From: Lachnospiraceae bacterium
GTDB taxonomy: Bacteria > Bacillota > Clostridia > Lachnospirales > Lachnospiraceae
NCBI GenBank assembly: GCA_900770785.1
Contig: CAAGLJ010000026.1
Coordinates: forward strand, 1-7,979
DNA: 7,979 nucleotides
Direction: 5' to 3'
Shown: in pieces, positions 5,723 to 7,979 of the stretch
Numbering within the stretch: the stretch's first letter is position 1
How the letters are laid out: each line of letters begins with the position of its first letter
The notes under the pieces: generated by a model
The model's input: the letters and a program-made list of their open reading frames with translations, nothing else
What the model was told of the DNA's origin: nothing
Databases searched by the model: none
Made by a program: the position numbers and the translations under genes

Positions 5723-6526
5723 ATGAATATTCTCGTCTGTGTCAAACAAGTACCGGATACAACCGAAATCAAAATCGATCCGGTAAAGAACACCCTTATC
5801 CGTGACGGTGTGCCCAGTATCGTAAACCCTTATGACGGCTATGCTCTTGAAGCAGCTGCCCGCATTAAGGACAACGATCCTGACACTAAGATTGTGGTTC
5901 TGTCCATGGGTCCTGCTCAGGCAGTAAACGCTCTTAAAGAGTGTCTTGCCATTGCTGCTGACAAGGCTTATCTGGTATCCGGCCGTCCTTTTGGTGGTTC
6001 TGACACCCTTGCTACCAGCTACATTATCAGCCAGGCTATTGCCAAGGTTGAAGAAGCAGAAGGCAAGTTTGATGCTATCTTCTGTGGAAAACAGGCTATT
6101 GACGGTGATACCGCTCAGGTAGGACCCGAAATTGCTGAACATCTTGGTTTGCCTCAGGTTACCAACGGTGTTGAAACATGCGTAGATGGTGATGGCTTAA
6201 AGGTTAAGAAAATGACCGATGATGGCTTTGAAGTAGTTGGCATCAAATTGCCTTGTCTGGTAACCTTCACCCAGCCCGATTATGAACCTCGTTATCCCAG
6301 CATTAAGCGTAAATTGGCTGCTAACCGCGCTGAGATTCCTGTATTCAGTGAGGCTGAGCTTCCTTCCATCGATCTTACTCGTGCAGGCCTTAACGGTTCT
6401 CCTACCAAAGTATTTAAGAGCTTCGTACCTCCAAAGAGAAGTGGTGGTATAAAGATCGAAGAAGAAACTGCTGAAGATTCTGCTAAGAAGCTGTTTTCCA
6501 TGCTTAGCGATGCAGGTATCATGTAA
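5723..6526 (+). CDS. etfB: Electron transfer flavoprotein, beta subunit
   Basis: EtfB pairs with EtfA to form a soluble FAD-containing heterodimer that shuttles electrons to or from acyl-CoA dehydrogenase. The 267-residue product has the family pattern: MNILVCVKQVPDTTEIKI at the N-terminus, VLSMGPAQA (59-67), ALKECLAIAADKAYLVSG (70-87), GGSDTLATSY (91-100), CGKQAIDGDTAQVGPEIAEH (121-140) and EPRYPSIKRK (188-197), the EtfB signature region. The GGSDTLATSY segment resembles that of flavin-bifurcating EtfB proteins of anaerobes, which bind NADH and a second FAD; this is suggestive, not proven. The start at 5723 is preferred to the ATG seven codons upstream because AGGAGG (5709-5714) lies 8 bases before it and the family begins MNI. 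etfA follows 18 bases after the stop. Confidence 0.95.
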   Translation: MNILVCVKQVPDTTEIKIDPVKNTLIRDGVPSIVNPYDGYALEAAARIKDNDPDTKIVVLSMGPAQAVNALKECLAIAADKAYLVSGRPFGGSDTLATSYIISQAIAKVEEAEGKFDAIFCGKQAIDGDTAQVGPEIAEHLGLPQVTNGVETCVDGDGLKVKKMTDDGFEVVGIKLPCLVTFTQPDYEPRYPSIKRKLAANRAEIPVFSEAELPSIDLTRAGLNGSPTKVFKSFVPPKRSGGIKIEEETAEDSAKKLFSMLSDAGIM

Positions 6527-6544
6527 GGAAAGGGAGGATTAATA

Positions 6545-7546
6545 ATGGAAGCAAAGACTAAAGACCTTTGGGTATTTATTGAGACTAACGAAGACGGCAC
6601 CGCAAAAAATGTCGGCCTGGAGCTGCTCAATCCCGGTAAAACCTTGGCTGGAAAGCAGGGCGGCAGCCTGGTTGCTGTAGTTATTGGTAATAACGTGGCT
6701 TCTGCCATTGAAGCTGCATCTGAGCATGGCGCTGATAAGGTAATTGTGGTTGAAGGCGAAGAATATGCTAAATATACTACCGATGCTTATACCAACGCTT
6801 TAGTTGCACTGGTTGAAAAATACGGTCCTAAGAGCATGATGATTGGTTCCACCAACAACGGTCGTGATTTGGGTCCCCGCGTAAGCTGCCGTTTAAATAC
6901 CGGTTTGACCGCAGACTGTACCTCTTTGGATTACAGTGAAGAAAAGGATATCATCCTTTGGACTCGTCCTGCCTTCGGTGGTAATCTGATGGCTACCATC
7001 ATCTGTCCTGATCACCGTCCTGAAATCGGTACTATCCGTCCCGGTGTATTCAAGAAAAATCCTGTTGGCGGCAATGCAGAAGTAATTCGTGAAGATATCC
7101 ATATTTCTGCTGATCAGATTCGTACTCAGGTTCTTGAAATCATCAATGAAATGGGTGCTGAGAAGGTTGATCTTGAAGGTGCAGAAATCATCGTTTCCGG
7201 CGGACGTGGTGTAGGAAGTGCAGAAGGCTTTGAAACCATTCGTGCTTTAGCAAAAGAATTAGGTGCTACTGTTGGTGCTTCCCGTGCGGCTGTTGATGCA
7301 GGCTGGATTCCTCATGCACATCAGGTTGGACAGACCGGTAAAACCGTTGCTCCTAAACTCTACATAGCTTGTGGTATTTCCGGTGCTATCCAGCATCTTG
7401 CAGGTATCAGCGGTGCTGACTGTGTTGTTGCTGTAAACAAAGACCCTGAAGCTCCTATTTTCGACAGAGCAGACTATGGTGTTGTTGGCAACCTTTTTGA
7501 TGTTCTTCCTGTATTGCTTGAAGAAATCAAAAAAGCACGTGGTTAA
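6545..7546 (+). CDS. etfA: Electron transfer flavoprotein, alpha subunit
   Basis: The 333-residue EtfA carries the FAD-binding C-terminal domain of the Etf heterodimer. Residues 1-190 are the alpha/beta N-terminal domain, including MMIGSTNNGRDLGPRVSCRL (98-117) and LTADCTSLDY (121-130). The C-terminal FAD domain shows SGGRGVG (218-224), GASRAAVDAGW (244-254), the family signature VGQTGKTVAPKLYIACGISG (261-280) with IQHLAG, and NKDPEAPIFDRADYGVVGN (298-316). Family members usually end this last motif in Asp (VVGD); Asn 316 here is a small departure. GGGAGG at 6532-6537, seven bases before the ATG, sets the start. It is very probably co-transcribed with etfB (18-base gap). Its codons lean towards GCT, GGT and CGT, as in highly expressed genes of such organisms. 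Confidence 0.95.
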   Translation: MEAKTKDLWVFIETNEDGTAKNVGLELLNPGKTLAGKQGGSLVAVVIGNNVASAIEAASEHGADKVIVVEGEEYAKYTTDAYTNALVALVEKYGPKSMMIGSTNNGRDLGPRVSCRLNTGLTADCTSLDYSEEKDIILWTRPAFGGNLMATIICPDHRPEIGTIRPGVFKKNPVGGNAEVIREDIHISADQIRTQVLEIINEMGAEKVDLEGAEIIVSGGRGVGSAEGFETIRALAKELGATVGASRAAVDAGWIPHAHQVGQTGKTVAPKLYIACGISGAIQHLAGISGADCVVAVNKDPEAPIFDRADYGVVGNLFDVLPVLLEEIKKARG

Positions 7547-7561
7547 TGATTTAATTTCTTA

Positions 7562-7599
7562 TGGTATAATCTCCCGATTGTTTTATACAATCGGGAGAT
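7562..7599 (+). promoter_or_regulatory. Extended -10 box overlapping a perfect 13-bp inverted repeat before the acyl-CoA dehydrogenase gene
   Basis: TGGTATAAT (7562-7570) is a full extended -10 element (TGnTATAAT), which can work without a good -35; none is visible upstream. Overlapping its last two bases begins ATCTCCCGATTGT (7569-7581), repeated inverted at 7587-7599 around a 5-base loop. The hairpin has no following T run on either strand, so it is not a standard terminator. It could be a repressor operator over the start point, or an mRNA processing or stability hairpin in the etfA-dehydrogenase transcript. Confidence 0.6.
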
Positions 7600-7635
7600 A
7601 GCAAATACAAAATTCACAAAGAAAAGGAGAAAGGT

Positions 7636-7950
7636 ATGAATTTCAAATTCAACGAAGACGAGCAGTCCGTAATTGACATGCTCAAAGACTTTGCCATCAA
7701 CGAAGTTGCTCCCAAGGCTGCAGAGGTTGATGAAAATGAACGTTTCCCTGAGGAAACCTGGCATTCACTTGCCGACATGGGGATGATGGGGATTATTTAT
7801 CCTGAAGAGTACAACGGAGCTGGTATGTCTTATCTTACCTACATCGCTGTATGTGAAGAATTAGCTAAATACTGTGCTACTACTTCTGTACTTGTATCTG
7901 CTCATTCTTCCCTTTGTACCTGGCCTATTGCTGAATATGGTACAGAAGAG
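7636..7950 (+). CDS. Acyl-CoA dehydrogenase, N-terminal part, cut by the contig end
   Basis: 105 genuine codons are present. FNEDEQSVIDMLKDFAINEV (5-24), then APKAAEVDENERFPEETWHS (25-44) and MGMMGIIYPEEYNGAGMSYL (48-67) are the opening helices of short-chain acyl-CoA dehydrogenases. YIAVCEELAKYCATTSVLVS (69-88) and SSLCTWPIAEYGTEE (91-105) continue the helical domain. Family members are about 380 residues, so roughly three quarters, including the FAD-contacting core and catalytic Glu, lie outside. After etfB and etfA it is probably the partner oxidoreductase (butyryl-, propionyl- or another enoyl-CoA reductase); substrate cannot be told from this part. AGGAG at 7625-7629, six bases before the ATG, sets the start. 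Residues read beyond codon 105 come from adapter sequence and must be dropped. Confidence 0.93.
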
Positions 7951-7979
7951 AGATCGGAAGAGCGTCGTGTAGGGAAAGA
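7951..7979 (+). other. Illumina sequencing adapter at the contig end
   Basis: The last 29 bases begin AGATCGGAAGAGC and continue as the common TruSeq universal adapter (reverse complement). The junction follows the codons for GTEE of the acyl-CoA dehydrogenase. It is a library artefact left by incomplete read trimming, not genomic DNA. Confidence 0.97.

Noticed and set aside
6292..6727. Minus-strand frames of 138 and 62 codons over etfB-etfA
   Set aside because: Shadows on the reverse strand of two strongly conserved genes; no ribosome binding site or domain.
7569..7599. Hairpin read as an intrinsic terminator after etfA
   Set aside because: The stem is perfect but no T tract follows on either strand, and a co-directional gene with a good ribosome binding site begins 37 bases later.
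1..7979. CRISPR array, tRNA, rRNA or riboswitch
   Set aside because: No regularly spaced repeats, no cloverleaf or rRNA signatures, and no leader long or structured enough to support a riboswitch call.

Overview
This window looks like chromosomal DNA of an anaerobic, spore-forming Clostridia bacterium, most likely a Lachnospiraceae-type gut or rumen species. The grounds are a SpoVT sporulation regulator, a Firmicutes-type nicotinate phosphoribosyltransferase, an electron-transfer-flavoprotein/acyl-CoA dehydrogenase cluster, strong AGGAGG ribosome binding sites and moderately low GC. The genus is not determined. The last 29 bases are an Illumina adapter rather than biological DNA, so the right edge is a contaminated contig or read end.

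Layout. Positions 1-545 (minus) carry a TetR-type regulator cut by the left edge. Positions 546-1791 hold no intact gene. Read on the minus strand, this stretch is a graveyard of accessory DNA: a 33-codon ORF resembling the start of an AlbA_2-type ATP-binding protein, a decayed IS110-family transposase, a truncated ParE/RelE toxin, the C-terminal part of its Phd/YefM antitoxin, and a piece of an AbiEii-type nucleotidyltransferase toxin that runs out of frame into the antitoxin sequence. Next come pncB (plus, NAD salvage) with its terminator, a convergent membrane-anchored XRE regulator (minus), and a divergent hemolysin III/PAQR-family membrane protein (plus). A bidirectional terminator separates that gene from spoVT (minus). 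Divergent from spoVT is an operon-like run of etfB, etfA and an acyl-CoA dehydrogenase (plus), the last cut by the adapter.

How the genes relate. etfB, etfA and the acyl-CoA dehydrogenase probably form one electron-transfer unit for enoyl-CoA reduction, possibly of the flavin-bifurcating kind found in butyrate- or propionate-forming anaerobes. A perfect 13-bp inverted repeat overlaps an extended -10 box between etfA and the dehydrogenase and may let the dehydrogenase be controlled separately. The XRE regulator and the hemolysin III gene share a divergent control region with repeated GTAGTAG motifs, suggesting local regulation. spoVT has a candidate forespore (sigma-G-like) promoter. I see no intact, clearly novel system. 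The most instructive parts are the toxin-antitoxin/IS110 wreckage, the etfA-dehydrogenase hairpin, the XRE/hemolysin III control region and the adapter artefact.
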